Below, piece by piece: positions 16,341-25,002 of a DNA stretch of 64,000 nt (within the stretch, counting starts at the first letter, position 1; every line of letters begins with the position of its first letter). Position numbers and translations under genes: made by a program. The notes beneath the pieces were generated by a model. The model did no database searches. It had not been told where the DNA came from and saw only the letters and a program-made list of their open reading frames with translations. This DNA comes from Pelagicoccus sp. (GTDB lineage Bacteria > Verrucomicrobiota > Verrucomicrobiia > Opitutales > Opitutaceae), in the NCBI GenBank assembly GCA_028284635.1, contig JANQRJ010000019.1:34842-98841 (forward strand). Direction: 5' to 3'.

Positions 16341-16545
16341 AACTAAAAAGCGGAACCATTTTCCGGCACGGCTGTGGCAACGCGGCGCTAGGCAGCCTGC
16401 AAACAATAAGACACAGCAGACGCGGGATCGCAGGTGGTTCGCCTGTCTTTCGCAACTCTTTTAACCCATTCAGGCGGCCGGACAAGCCATCTAGCTGCTG
16501 GACAAGCCCCGAGTCGCTCCTAGAGTGCCCGCCTTCGTCAAGAGC

Positions 16546-18045
16546 ATGAGCGCCGGCCAACAACTTCCTTTGGGATGCCCCATCCCCGACTCCCCGCACG
16601 CGGTGTCGGTAAGCCTTCCAACCATGGCGGATGTAATTGGCTACGAAGAAAAGGACCAAAGAGTCCTTTCCAAGTTCGGCTCCGGCTACCCCCGCTTCGT
16701 AGTTCACCCTTACCTCAGAAAGATCGAGGCCCATTGGCAAAGCCTCTTCGACACGCCACAAAAGCGCTACTGGCCAGTCTCCTCCGACAAGATGGCCCAA
16801 CGTCTCCAGGAGCATCTCGGCGGGGTGGATGCCAAATTCATCAGACATCGAGGCGTATCCGGATTGCGGTTACCTCCTGACGATGCGACCAACCGAGCGG
16901 CAAAGGACTTCCTTCAGCACATCGGCGGCTTCCTCTCTTCGCGCCAAGCGGAAGACTATCTTGTGGCGGAAGGCACTGCAGCTTCCGCGTACCCGGAAAA
17001 CGGATTCGAAGGAGATGCGAGCAAAGAGGTCAGACGCATACTCGCTCCACTGCTCGGCTCGCCATCGGAAGACATAGTCCTGGCCAATACCGGCATGAAC
17101 GCCTTCTTCGCAGTCTTCGAAGCCGTCAAGGGCATCCAGTCGCCAAAAGGCCGCAATTCCTGGGTCAAGCTCGGCTGGCTCTACTCCGATACGATGCACA
17201 TTCTCGACAAGCTCAGCGGTACGGACGCCGAGAATATCGAGCTCCTCGACGTATTCGATCTCGACCGACTGGAGAAGGTCCTGGAACAGCGTGGCGAAAG
17301 CTTCGCAGGCATCGTCACCGAAGCCCCGACGAATCCGCTCGTCCAGACGATCGACCTCGAACGCATCCGCAAACTGGCGACGAAATACGAGATCTTCCTC
17401 ATCGTCGATCCCACCGTCAGTTCCCCAGCCAACATCGACGTGACCCCCTACGCGGATCTGATCGTCAACAGCCTAACCAAATACGCGGCCAGCGAAGGCG
17501 ACGTCATGCTAGGCGCGATAGCGGCAACCGCACAATGTCCCGAACGCGAAGCCCTGATCGCCACGATCCGCAGCGCAGTCGAACCCGCCTACTCGCGCGA
17601 TCTCTCTCGACTGGCGTCGCAAGTTTCTCGATACGGCGATCTCGTAGAGCAGACGAACCGCAATGCCGCCAAGGTCGCCGCTTTTCTGGAGACTCATCCG
17701 AAAGTGCGAAAGACCTATTGGGCAAAGGAGCCAAGCTCCCGAGCGAACTTCAAGCGGATCGCCCGCCACGCCGATGCCGTAGGCGCGCTCATGTCCTTCG
17801 AATACGACGGACCCCTAGCCGAATTCTACGATCGCGTCGCCTTGCCCAAAGGCCCCAGTTTCGGCATGACCACGTCATTGCTTTGTCCCTACATCTACTT
17901 GGCCCACTATGCCCTGGCGACCAGCGAGGACGGCCGAGGGTACCTAGCCCAAGCCGGCATCTCTCCCGAACTCCTGCGCCTCAGCGTCGGTACCGAACCC
18001 GCCGAGGAAATCATCGCCGCCCTCGATGCCGCTCTCTCCCCTTAA
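16546..18045 (+). CDS. Cystathionine gamma-synthase-like PLP enzyme
   Basis: A 499-residue fold-type I PLP protein of the Cys/Met metabolism family. Marks: VLANTGMNAFFAVFEAV (cofactor-phosphate region), EAPTNPLVQTIDLERI, IVDPTVSSPANI with the PLP-binding Asp, and the Schiff-base Lys in VNSLTKYA followed by a glycine-poor DVMLGAI (usually GG in the family). The C-terminus LLRLSVGTEPAEEIIAALDAAL is typical. It is about 100 residues longer than MetB because of an N-terminal extension, as in fungal-type cystathionine gamma-synthases. ATG 16546 is preferred over GTG 16525. It probably works in transsulfuration/methionine synthesis. Confidence 0.82.
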   Translation: MSAGQQLPLGCPIPDSPHAVSVSLPTMADVIGYEEKDQRVLSKFGSGYPRFVVHPYLRKIEAHWQSLFDTPQKRYWPVSSDKMAQRLQEHLGGVDAKFIRHRGVSGLRLPPDDATNRAAKDFLQHIGGFLSSRQAEDYLVAEGTAASAYPENGFEGDASKEVRRILAPLLGSPSEDIVLANTGMNAFFAVFEAVKGIQSPKGRNSWVKLGWLYSDTMHILDKLSGTDAENIELLDVFDLDRLEKVLEQRGESFAGIVTEAPTNPLVQTIDLERIRKLATKYEIFLIVDPTVSSPANIDVTPYADLIVNSLTKYAASEGDVMLGAIAATAQCPEREALIATIRSAVEPAYSRDLSRLASQVSRYGDLVEQTNRNAAKVAAFLETHPKVRKTYWAKEPSSRANFKRIARHADAVGALMSFEYDGPLAEFYDRVALPKGPSFGMTTSLLCPYIYLAHYALATSEDGRGYLAQAGISPELLRLSVGTEPAEEIIAALDAALSP

Positions 18046-18080
18046 CTCTTCACTCATCGCTCTTAACTCTTCACTCATCC
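18040..18080. repeat. Short tandem direct repeat at a gene junction
   Basis: TTAACTCTTCACTCATC occurs twice (18042-18058 and 18063-18079), overlapping the stop of the PLP enzyme gene and ending just before the DUF5069 start. The duplication changes the intergenic spacing and could supply a stop codon. Confidence 0.75.
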
Positions 18081-18082
18081 CC

Positions 18083-18523
18083 ATGCCTCGACCTGATACC
18101 GGCGTCGTCCACTACGACCTCCCCTCGCCCTACCTGCCGCACGCCTGCGGTCTGCTGCACCTGCCTCGCTTCATTGCGAAGGCCAAAAAGGCCGTCGCAG
18201 GCGAGCTCGGCAAGTCATATCAGCGCAACTACAAAAAGGGCTTCGACCGCTTTCTCTGTCTGCACCTCGGCATCGAACCGGATCGAGTCGAGCAGATCGT
18301 ACGTGAGTGCGCGAACGACGAAGAGATCGACAAGCGTCTGATGGAAATCTTTCCCGACGACTTAAGAGTCGCCAAATGGAACCGAGAACTCGTCCAGAAG
18401 GGGCTAAGCCCGATGGGAAGGCAGGCAATCGAGGACGCCAGGAAGAAGATGGGCATCGAAAACCGCGAGGACCTGCTCACCTTCGCCGACATGATCGAGT
18501 TTGACGAAGAGCGCATAGACTGA
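18083..18523 (+). CDS. DUF5069 family protein
   Basis: A 146-residue soluble protein. The segment LPSPYLPHACGLLHLPRFIAKAKKAVAGELGKSYQRNYKKGFDRFLCLHLGI follows the DUF5069 pattern of 'R.....G...LPR.I.KA...L.G..G.Y..N...D..FL...GI'. The C-terminal part is helical and highly charged. No catalytic residues are established for this family, which is common in Verrucomicrobia and Planctomycetes. Start ATG 18083 avoids a frame extension through the repeated linker. Likely co-transcribed with the upstream PLP enzyme. Confidence 0.75.
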   Translation: MPRPDTGVVHYDLPSPYLPHACGLLHLPRFIAKAKKAVAGELGKSYQRNYKKGFDRFLCLHLGIEPDRVEQIVRECANDEEIDKRLMEIFPDDLRVAKWNRELVQKGLSPMGRQAIEDARKKMGIENREDLLTFADMIEFDEERID

Positions 18524-18586
18524 CAACAGTGCCGAACAGAGCCGCGAGCTCTCGCTCCGTTCCTGCCTTCCCCCAAAACGTATTCA

Positions 18587-20158
18587 ATGCCAACAGACAC
18601 CGAACTGGAGATAGTCAGCCAAGACAGCGAGTCAGCCTTGCGCGGAGGATGCCACGAAATCGTCTTCTCATCCGACCACGGCAACGCCTCCAGGCTGGCC
18701 GTCATGCCAGTCCAAGTCACCTACACCCTGCCCTCCAGCGCCCGGATCACCGCCCGAGCCTTCACGCTTGGCGACGGCCGTTGCAAAGCCCGTAGCTACC
18801 TGCCGGAAGCCGGAACCTGGAAGTGGGAGGCGAAAAGCAGCGACGGCAAGGGCATCGCGACCGGGAGCATCCAGGTCCAGCAATCGAAACTGCCCGGCAA
18901 GCTCATGATCTCCCAAAGCGACAAGCAACAGTTTCGCACGGCAAGTGGAGATACGTATCTGCATTTTGGAGACAATGCCTTCCGCTATCTCAACGAACCA
19001 GGCGACGGCTGGCAGTCGTACATCGATCAAGCCACCCAGGCAGGCTTCACCAAGATAAGCGTCTGGCTGCCAAGCCAGGAAGAAGACGCCTCGAACTTCT
19101 ACGACGCCAATCGCGAGCAGCTCGACCTCGCATTCTGGGACCAGGCCGAGGAGAGACTCCTTTACGCCCTTCGCAGAGAGCCGCAAGTCCAGTTCCAGCT
19201 CAATATCTTCGCTAGCGACCGAGGCGAACTCGAACGCTACGAAGAAGGCAACCCACTCACCCACCTCGCCGTGACCTACGCCCTCGAGCGCCTCGGCTCT
19301 CTGCCAAACGTGCACTGGTCGCTCGCTTCCGGCATCGACACGGCCAAGGACAGCGCCGTCACCCTGCAAGCCCTCTCCCGCCTCGGAAAGGCCGTCTTCG
19401 AGCAGGCCCCCTGGCACTCGCTCGTCACATGCGGCCAGGCGCGCTACGCGAACTTCCTCTTCGACCGGGAGAAATGGTGCGGCATGACCTCCCTAGGCTC
19501 CCTCGGACAAGTGACCGGAGAAATTGCAAAGACTCACCGGGGCCTCACCCACAAGCCGATCGTAGTCGATCAGGATCGAGCCGAACACGCAGTCGCGCCC
19601 CTCCAGCCACGCTACTACTTCCGCCGCCTGTTTTGGGGACTCCTGCTCTCCGGCGCCCACCCAAGCTACGAAGGGCTCGACACCAGCGGCAAGACCCGCG
19701 GACACAAGGCAGGCATCGCCGGCTACTACGATGCATGCCACGCCGGAAAGCTGCACAACGGAGCCCACGACCTCCTGAACATCAAGACCTTTCTCAAGGA
19801 GACCGAAATCAGTCTCGACGGATGGATACCCGACGATGCCATCGGAGGCGGCAAGCCCCTCCTCGTGAAGGCGATGCGATCTCCATCCTCCGAACAATGC
19901 ATCGTCTACATCGCCAATCCCGACTCCAGTTCCGAACACACCGGCAAGGACGGACAAGGCTTCTACTCCGACCAGAACGCGGGAGCGAGCGACATTTTCA
20001 CCACCTTCAATCTTGAACTGCCATTCGGCAACGGCGCAGCCCGCTGGTTCCAGCCCTCCAGCGGCAGATGGGCCGGAGAAGTCAACATCACCAAAAGCTC
20101 CACCATTTTCCTCACACCCGAGCCCGGGGACTGGGTTCTATGGGTCTGCCGGAGCTAA
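18587..20158 (+). CDS. DUF5060/DUF4038 glycoside hydrolase-like protein (apiosidase-like)
   Basis: A 523-residue protein. Residues ~1-100 form a beta-sandwich of the DUF5060 kind ('A......G..YRARSYLPEAGTWKWE'). The central TIM-barrel-like part begins FRTASGDTYLHFGDNAFRYL and continues with GFTKISVWLP, VHWSLASGID and RYYFRRLFWGLLLSGAHPSYEG, as in DUF4038 proteins. The end (ITKSSTIFLTPEPGDWVLWV) resembles the putative collagen-binding domain that closes them. Usually these are secreted, but no signal peptide is visible here. The acidic catalytic pair is not obvious: ASGID replaces the common NE motif. Activity on a glycoside is therefore uncertain. Confidence 0.72.
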   Translation: MPTDTELEIVSQDSESALRGGCHEIVFSSDHGNASRLAVMPVQVTYTLPSSARITARAFTLGDGRCKARSYLPEAGTWKWEAKSSDGKGIATGSIQVQQSKLPGKLMISQSDKQQFRTASGDTYLHFGDNAFRYLNEPGDGWQSYIDQATQAGFTKISVWLPSQEEDASNFYDANREQLDLAFWDQAEERLLYALRREPQVQFQLNIFASDRGELERYEEGNPLTHLAVTYALERLGSLPNVHWSLASGIDTAKDSAVTLQALSRLGKAVFEQAPWHSLVTCGQARYANFLFDREKWCGMTSLGSLGQVTGEIAKTHRGLTHKPIVVDQDRAEHAVAPLQPRYYFRRLFWGLLLSGAHPSYEGLDTSGKTRGHKAGIAGYYDACHAGKLHNGAHDLLNIKTFLKETEISLDGWIPDDAIGGGKPLLVKAMRSPSSEQCIVYIANPDSSSEHTGKDGQGFYSDQNAGASDIFTTFNLELPFGNGAARWFQPSSGRWAGEVNITKSSTIFLTPEPGDWVLWVCRS

Positions 20159-20724
20159 TCGCGCTAGAAAAGGGCAGCTCCTTCACCTACTCAAAGCACT
20201 GGAAATCCCTCGAGTTGTTGGACAACCCGAGGTCGATGCGCAACTTTAGCGACCTCATGGATTTGCCTACCAAGAGAGTCGAGGAATTCCTCCACCAGCG
20301 GATACCGCTCTCCAAAACCCTGAACTGCCAAGTGATGACGGTCTCGGACAAGCATCTGCGGCTCTCCTTTCCCAAGTTCGCCAACACCGTCGAAGGAGAG
20401 GCCTATTCGGACGTAGCCGCAACCGCCCTGTGCCAACTGACAGGCTGGACCTTTCTCCAGGTCTCCCTACAGCGCCTCGACTACAAGCCGCTAATCAGCC
20501 AGACCAAGAGCTCCTGGCAAAAGCGCCGCGAAATCGACTCCAATTCCGGAACGGTCTACGCCGAATGCGAACTGCCGGAAGACAAGCCCTGGCAGCAGTT
20601 TCTCCGCATGCTCTCCCGCAAGGCCCGCGCCCGCGTCACCATCGAGACGACCCTCAAAGACGAACTCGGCGAAACCGCCACCTTGACCTTGGAGTACGAA
20701 GCGCGAGATTTGGATCCAGCCTGA
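20140..20724 (+). CDS. YiiD_C-type thioesterase (hotdog fold)
   Basis: A 194-residue protein with a hotdog-fold thioesterase domain at about 55-190. Family phrases are RIPLSKTLNCQV, LSFPKFANTVEGEAYSDVAATALCQLTGWTFL, PEDKPWQQFLRML and ARARVTIETTL...ATLTLEYEARD, matching the C-terminal domain of YiiD. The family's usual 'N..GTAFGGS' is changed to NTVEGEAYSD. The first 50 residues are extra and unassigned. The start ATG 20140 lies 19 bases inside the preceding gene, implying coupling to the hydrolase gene. Substrate unknown, presumably an acyl-CoA or acyl-ACP. Confidence 0.75.
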   Translation: MGLPELIALEKGSSFTYSKHWKSLELLDNPRSMRNFSDLMDLPTKRVEEFLHQRIPLSKTLNCQVMTVSDKHLRLSFPKFANTVEGEAYSDVAATALCQLTGWTFLQVSLQRLDYKPLISQTKSSWQKRREIDSNSGTVYAECELPEDKPWQQFLRMLSRKARARVTIETTLKDELGETATLTLEYEARDLDPA

Positions 20725-20734
20725 TCCATCCGCC

Positions 20735-21190
20735 ATGCAAAAGTCCGAACTGCTAGCCGCAGTCATCGCCACCATAGAAAAGGAACTCGCCGCAGCCACC
20801 CAAGCCGCTGTCGAGAGCGCCGAAGAGGCCACCGACGAGGAATCCCGACCGGAAAACAAATACGACACCCGAGGCCTCGAAGCCTCCTACGTCGCCAGCG
20901 CCCAAGCCCACTACGCCCTCGACCTCAAGGAAGCCCTGCAAGCCTACCGAAACTTCGTCCCACCGGATTCAAACCCCGCCAACCCCATAGCTCTCGGTTC
21001 GATCGTCACCACGCTCGGTCCAGCCGGCCGCGAGACATTCTTCCTCGGTCCCGCCCGAGGAGGCCTCGAAATCCAAAGCCCAAACGGGACCATAACCATC
21101 CTCACCCCAAAGTCTCCCCTCGGCTCCCAGCTTCTCGGTCAACGACTCGGAGGCCAGGCCAGCCAACGCAAAATCCTACGCGTAGAGTGA
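20735..21190 (+). CDS. GreA/GreB-like transcription elongation factor
   Basis: A 151-residue protein. The N-terminal half is a helical hairpin (MQKSELLAAVIATIEKELAAATQAAVES..EATDEESRPENKYDTRGLEASYVASAQA), the pattern seen in small GreAB-type proteins. The C-terminal half ends in the FKBP-like GreA/GreB domain with ITILTPKSPLGSQLLGQRLGGQ. Canonical GreA rescues backtracked RNA polymerase; these shorter relatives may bind the secondary channel without the same tip acids. The gene follows the thioesterase gene by 10 bases. Confidence 0.78.
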   Translation: MQKSELLAAVIATIEKELAAATQAAVESAEEATDEESRPENKYDTRGLEASYVASAQAHYALDLKEALQAYRNFVPPDSNPANPIALGSIVTTLGPAGRETFFLGPARGGLEIQSPNGTITILTPKSPLGSQLLGQRLGGQASQRKILRVE

Positions 21191-21196
21191 CCTCGG

Positions 21197-21271
21197 TAGC
21201 GCGGAGCTTCAGCCCGCGTCCGCTACGGTTGGATCCTGCAACCACTAGCGCGGGCCAAAGCTCCGCGCTAC
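21197..21271. repeat. TAGCGCGG-family inverted repeat, copy 2
   Basis: Arms GTAGCGCGGAGCTT (21197-21210) and AAGCTCCGCGCTAC (21258-21271) are perfect complements, with further inner pairing (CAGCCCGCG / CGCGGGCC). It fills the space between the convergent GreA/B-like and LysM genes, and may serve as a bidirectional terminator. Confidence 0.85.
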
Positions 21272-21276
21272 GGCGG

Positions 21277-22092
21277 TCATGGAATTCGGATCGTCGTCCC
21301 CACCTGCAAGTTCGTCTCGTCGGGAATGCGATCGCGATTCGCCGCGAGGATCTCTCGCCAACGACTGCTATCGCCGTAAACCTGACGGGCAATCTTGTAC
21401 AGCGAGTCGCCGGCCTTGATCGTATAGCTACGCTGGACGGGCGGAGACGCAACAGGAGCGGGATTCGCAGCAGTCGAGGCGACCGGCTGTCGCGGCGCCA
21501 CGCGAATCGGTTCCTGCTCGGATGTCGGCCGATCCGCGATCCCCGATTGCTCCGCCTGCTGGCCGACCGTATTCGCCAAACGAGTACGAGTTTCGAGAAG
21601 CTGGCGCTTGAGCAGCTCGTTCTCGGAACGAAGCATTTGCACCGTATCCAAGAGCTTGAGACGCTCGAGCGGATCCTGGTACACCTTGGCATCGAAAGTC
21701 CTCGCGAATTCCTTGGTTGCCGACTTGATCAGGTCTCGCACCAGATCGACGCGCGTAGACGCGTCCGGCAAGTCGCTGCGCAGCAACAAGGCCTCGTAGC
21801 GCTTGAAGTGGTAGATCGCCGAAACCGGATCGCGCAAATGCTTCAGGTAGATGTTGCCCGCATCCAAATGCGACTCCGGAGCCACGCCATTGCGTTTCTG
21901 GATCAGGCGCAGGAAGTTCTCCAAAGCCTCGTTTTCCATACCCCGCGCATAGAGGTCGCGGGCGCGACGGAAAACCGGATCGTCCGTCTCCGCCACAGTC
22001 TCGAAAGACGTCCGCTCCCCACAGCCCGCCAGAAGAAGCAGACTGAGAAAGGCGACGGACGATATTCTGATAGCCTTCAAAAAGAGATTCAT
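21277..22092 (-). CDS. LysM-domain lipoprotein
   Basis: A 271-residue exported lipoprotein: signal helix VAFLSLLLLAGC with the lipidated Cys at about 24. A helical TPR-like region (about 38-115, DPVFRRARDLYARGMENEALENFLRL) is followed by a coiled-coil stretch (MLRSENELLKRQLLETRTRL), a proline/alanine linker and a C-terminal LysM motif (SYTIKAGDSLYKIARQVYGDSSRWREILAANRDRI, about 220-270) for peptidoglycan binding. It probably ties the outer membrane to the cell wall or organises an envelope complex. Alone on its strand. Confidence 0.88.
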   Translation of the reverse strand: MNLFLKAIRISSVAFLSLLLLAGCGERTSFETVAETDDPVFRRARDLYARGMENEALENFLRLIQKRNGVAPESHLDAGNIYLKHLRDPVSAIYHFKRYEALLLRSDLPDASTRVDLVRDLIKSATKEFARTFDAKVYQDPLERLKLLDTVQMLRSENELLKRQLLETRTRLANTVGQQAEQSGIADRPTSEQEPIRVAPRQPVASTAANPAPVASPPVQRSYTIKAGDSLYKIARQVYGDSSRWREILAANRDRIPDETNLQVGTTIRIP

Positions 22093-22188
22093 TTACAAGC
22101 CGAAGCAGCCCGATAAGACAGCAACCCAAGCGCCGTTTCCAAGTCCTAAATCCCACGACCTCAAAATAGCTCCCCTCCCCCGCGACTC

Positions 22189-23169
22189 ATGGAGAATCCC
22201 CAAATCATCGCCAAAGGCCAACGTTGCCTGGACATAGAAATCGCCGCGCTCGAAGCCACCCGCAACTCCTTAGGAGAGGGCTTCGCCAAAGTCGCCCTCG
22301 CCATCAAGCAGACCCTCGCCCAAGGAAACAAGCTCATCCTCAGCGGCGTCGGCAAAAACGCCCACATCTGCAACAAGCTCGTCGGCACCCTCAACAGCAT
22401 CGGAGCTCCCTCCTGCTTTCTCGACCCCGTGCAAGCCCTTCACGGCGACATGGGGCTCTGCCGCTCCGGAGACGCTCTGCTCGCCCTCAGCAATAGCGGG
22501 GAAACCGCAGAGCTGCTCCGTTTCCTCCCACTCGCCAAACGCTTCGACCTGAAGACGGTCGCCGTCACCTCCAAAGCCGACTCCAGCCTCTACGAGATCT
22601 GCGACTACCAGCTCCTCTACGTGGCCGAACGCGAAGCTTGCCCCCTCGAACTCGCCCCAACAGCCAGCACCACGGCCAGCCTAGCCATTGGCGACGCGCT
22701 CGCCATGGTCCTGCTCGAGCTCAACGCAGTCAGCCGCGAAGACTTCGCCAAATACCACCCTGCCGGAAGCCTCGGCCAAACCCTCGCTCCCCGAGTCGAT
22801 CAGATCATGCGCCCAGCCGAGCGACTCGCCGTCATGCCTCTAGATGCAAGCTGCCGACAATGCCTGGCAACAATGTCCGAAAAAAGCAGCGGCTGCATCG
22901 CCCTCATCCAACCCGACGGCACGCTCGCCGGCATCCTCACCGATGGCGATATCCGCCGCTACATCCTCACCCACCCGAATTTCCTCGAAACGCAAGCCTC
23001 CCAAGTGATGACCCCAAAGCCCATCGCCATAGCCTCCGGAGCCTACGCCGCCCAGGCGCTCAAGACCTTCGAGCAGCACAGCATCGACGATCTCATCGTA
23101 GTCGACTCCCAAAACCGCCCCATCGGCGTCATCGACGGCCAAGACCTCACCAAACTCCGAGTCGTCTAG
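22189..23169 (+). CDS. kdsD: Arabinose-5-phosphate isomerase (KpsF/GutQ family)
   Basis: A 326-residue enzyme that interconverts ribulose 5-phosphate and arabinose 5-phosphate, the first step toward KDO of lipopolysaccharide. The SIS domain (about 30-165) shows LILSGVGKNAHICNKLVGTLNSIGAPSCFLDPVQALHGDMG and LSNSGETAELL, then ELAPTASTTASLAIGDALAM. Two CBS domains follow (about 205-326). Length and order are standard for KdsD. This supports a Gram-negative-type outer membrane. Confidence 0.93.
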   Translation: MENPQIIAKGQRCLDIEIAALEATRNSLGEGFAKVALAIKQTLAQGNKLILSGVGKNAHICNKLVGTLNSIGAPSCFLDPVQALHGDMGLCRSGDALLALSNSGETAELLRFLPLAKRFDLKTVAVTSKADSSLYEICDYQLLYVAEREACPLELAPTASTTASLAIGDALAMVLLELNAVSREDFAKYHPAGSLGQTLAPRVDQIMRPAERLAVMPLDASCRQCLATMSEKSSGCIALIQPDGTLAGILTDGDIRRYILTHPNFLETQASQVMTPKPIAIASGAYAAQALKTFEQHSIDDLIVVDSQNRPIGVIDGQDLTKLRVV

Positions 23170-23208
23170 CCCCCCTCTCCACCCTCCTCCCACACCACAA
23201 GCGAGACA

Positions 23209-23325
23209 TTTAATTCTCCAACGTTAGAGAATTAACTGAACGAAAATAGCCCTTCGCCAGCTTCAACAGGGCCCAGTCTCACCTGAAGGCGGTGAAGATA
23301 ATTCTCTAACGTTGGAAATTTAATT
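23209..23325. promoter_or_regulatory. Paired inverted operator-like boxes upstream of the PaaX-like gene
   Basis: TCCAACGTTAGAGAATTA (23217-23234) recurs exactly in reverse complement at 23299-23316. Each box is itself nearly palindromic (TTAATTCTC...GAGAATTAA). The boxes flank 64 bases that contain a weaker inner inverted repeat (CTTCGCC/GGCGGTGAAG). Their place just before the PaaX-like gene at 23359 suggests operators. A miniature inverted-repeat element is the alternative. Confidence 0.6.
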
Positions 23326-23358
23326 GCGCGACCGTCGTAAAATCGAGACCGTCGGCAA

Positions 23359-24156
23359 ATGCGTTTGAATGGAAGGACCAGGGACATCATCGATATCATT
23401 TGCATGACTGGACTCGACCTGCTCGCAAACGCCGGCCGACCTCATTCGGCAATGATGCGCAGCAATGGCTGGGATGATTTCGATCAAGGCCGACGCCGTC
23501 TTCAAAACCTGCGCAAACGAGGCCTGATCGACTGGCAAGACGAGCCAGAGAGGGAATCATGGGTTCCGCAAGTCACTTATGCCGGGAAGGAACTGCTGGC
23601 CCATCTCGTCGATCCAGAAACCTATTGGAACGCGAAGTGGGACGGCCGATGGCGCCTCATGACTTTCGATCTCGGCCGCGGAGAGTACCGGTCCCGCAAA
23701 CGCCTCGACACTTGGCTAGCAAACCGCCGTTTCGGGCGACTTCAGGGCAGCATCTGGATCAGCCCCCGTCCTTATAGCGACTGGGCAAAGCAGATAGACG
23801 GAATGGAAATCGATCCTAGGGACGCCCTCTTCTTCGACGGGCACCCATTGGGAGGACTGGATTCGAAGGAAGTGGTGTCGAAAGCCTGGGATTTCGCGAA
23901 GATCAACGAACTTCACGAGGCGTATCTTCGCTTCCACGAACGGACTTCGCACCCAAGCTCCTCGGCGGGCGACGTAGAAGAAACCTTCGCCTCCTGGTAT
24001 CGAGAGGAATCGAATCTGTGGCGGGAGCTGATGGCAATCGATCCACTACTCCCCAGCGTACTGCACCCGCCAGCCTACAAAGGACGGCAATCCTGGGACG
24101 CTCGAAAGCAAGCCTTCGTCTCCTGGAAGACGCGTCTCGAAACAAGTCCAAGCTAA
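23359..24156 (+). CDS. PaaX-like transcriptional repressor
   Basis: A 265-residue protein. An N-terminal winged-helix region (RTRDIIDIICMTGLDLL....RRRLQNLRKRGLIDW) is followed by the middle domain starting KWDGRWRLMTFDLGRGEYRSRKRLDTWLANRRFGRLQGSIWISPRPY. This is the typical PaaX signature; that domain resembles the Cas2 fold. A helical C-terminal domain ends the protein. Classical PaaX represses phenylacetate degradation and is released by phenylacetyl-CoA, but no paa genes are nearby, so the target here is unknown. The paired boxes at 23217-23234 and 23299-23316 are candidate operators. Confidence 0.82.
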   Translation: MRLNGRTRDIIDIICMTGLDLLANAGRPHSAMMRSNGWDDFDQGRRRLQNLRKRGLIDWQDEPERESWVPQVTYAGKELLAHLVDPETYWNAKWDGRWRLMTFDLGRGEYRSRKRLDTWLANRRFGRLQGSIWISPRPYSDWAKQIDGMEIDPRDALFFDGHPLGGLDSKEVVSKAWDFAKINELHEAYLRFHERTSHPSSSAGDVEETFASWYREESNLWRELMAIDPLLPSVLHPPAYKGRQSWDARKQAFVSWKTRLETSPS

Positions 24157-24333
24157 GACTCGCTCTCCTGTCGCGAAACGCGAAACGGAAAAGAGGCGAC
24201 AAAGAGGCCAGTTTCTAGGAATTGACCCATTCCAGGACGGGCATGCTTGGTTTCGAGCTTGTCTGCTCGACTCCGGAACGCCTTCTGCTGAAACGGATGC
24301 CGACGTTTGCAAAACTCAGAGTCCAGCAAGCAA

Positions 24334-24891
24334 ATGAACTTCTTCGAAAACACAGAACTCGACGCGATACTCCGTCACGCTCTCACCACCACAGGGATCC
24401 TCCTAATGGCGTTCGCCATCTGGCTGCTGCTCTCCCGAGGCCTCAACGCTCTCGAGCGTCGCACCAAGATCTCCCAAGCCGTCCTTCTGCCCGTCCGCCT
24501 TGCCCTGCGCTACGGCATCATGCTTGTCGCCGCGCTGCTTCTTTTTTCCACCTACGGCATCCAAATCGGAAGCTTCTGGACTGTCGTTTCCACCGTAATC
24601 GGTCTAGTCGCCATAGGCTTCGTCGCCGTCTGGAGCGTGCTGAGCAACCTATCGGCCACCTTTCTTCTGCTTATCTTCCAGCCGTTCCGGGTAGGCGACT
24701 ACGTAGCCATCGTAGGCGAGGAAGTCAAAGGCAGGGTCATCGACATCAACTTCATGTTCACCACCATACGCAGTCTCAGCGGCGATACCTTCCAAGTCCC
24801 CAACAACCAGTTTTTCCAAAAGAGCTCCATCAAGCCCGCCGATCCCGAGGCCTTCGAAAAAGGCCCGGATTCCTCCTCCCCACCCTCCTGA
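24334..24891 (+). CDS. Short MscS-family mechanosensitive channel
   Basis: A 185-residue membrane protein. Three hydrophobic helices (about 17-37, 50-72, 75-100) lead into the MscS pore-to-beta boundary (WSVLSNLSATFLLLIFQPFRVGDYVAI) and the beta domain (VKGRVIDINFMFTTIRSLSGDTFQVPNNQFF). It stops shortly after this with a low-complexity tail SSPPS, lacking the alpha/beta cage of full MscS. The stop codon TGA (24889-24891) lies inside the outer arm of a 120-bp inverted-repeat element, so the tail may have been altered by insertion. A start at 24307 is possible. Confidence 0.8.
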   Translation: MNFFENTELDAILRHALTTTGILLMAFAIWLLLSRGLNALERRTKISQAVLLPVRLALRYGIMLVAALLLFSTYGIQIGSFWTVVSTVIGLVAIGFVAVWSVLSNLSATFLLLIFQPFRVGDYVAIVGEEVKGRVIDINFMFTTIRSLSGDTFQVPNNQFFQKSSIKPADPEAFEKGPDSSSPPS

Positions 24892-25002
24892 TCTTCATCT
24901 GCTTCTACTTCTTCATCTCCACCAAAGCCCGAGAAGTAGATGAAGAAGTAGAAGCAGATGAAGAGTTGGAAGCGGATGCGCTCAGCTGCTAAATCAGGAG
25001 GG
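24883..25002. repeat. 120-bp nested inverted repeat overlapping the MscS stop
   Basis: Outer arms CCCTCCTGAT (24883-24892) and ATCAGGAGGG (24993-25002) enclose a perfect 26-bp stem: 24893-24918 (starting CTTCATCTGCTTC) with 24938-24963, loop 19 bases. It can fold into a very stable hairpin on either strand. Confidence 0.85.

Noticed and set aside
16341..16545. SAM or cobalamin riboswitch before the cystathionine gamma-synthase-like gene
   Set aside because: No conserved riboswitch core or terminator hairpin could be recognised in the 205 bases between the divergent genes.
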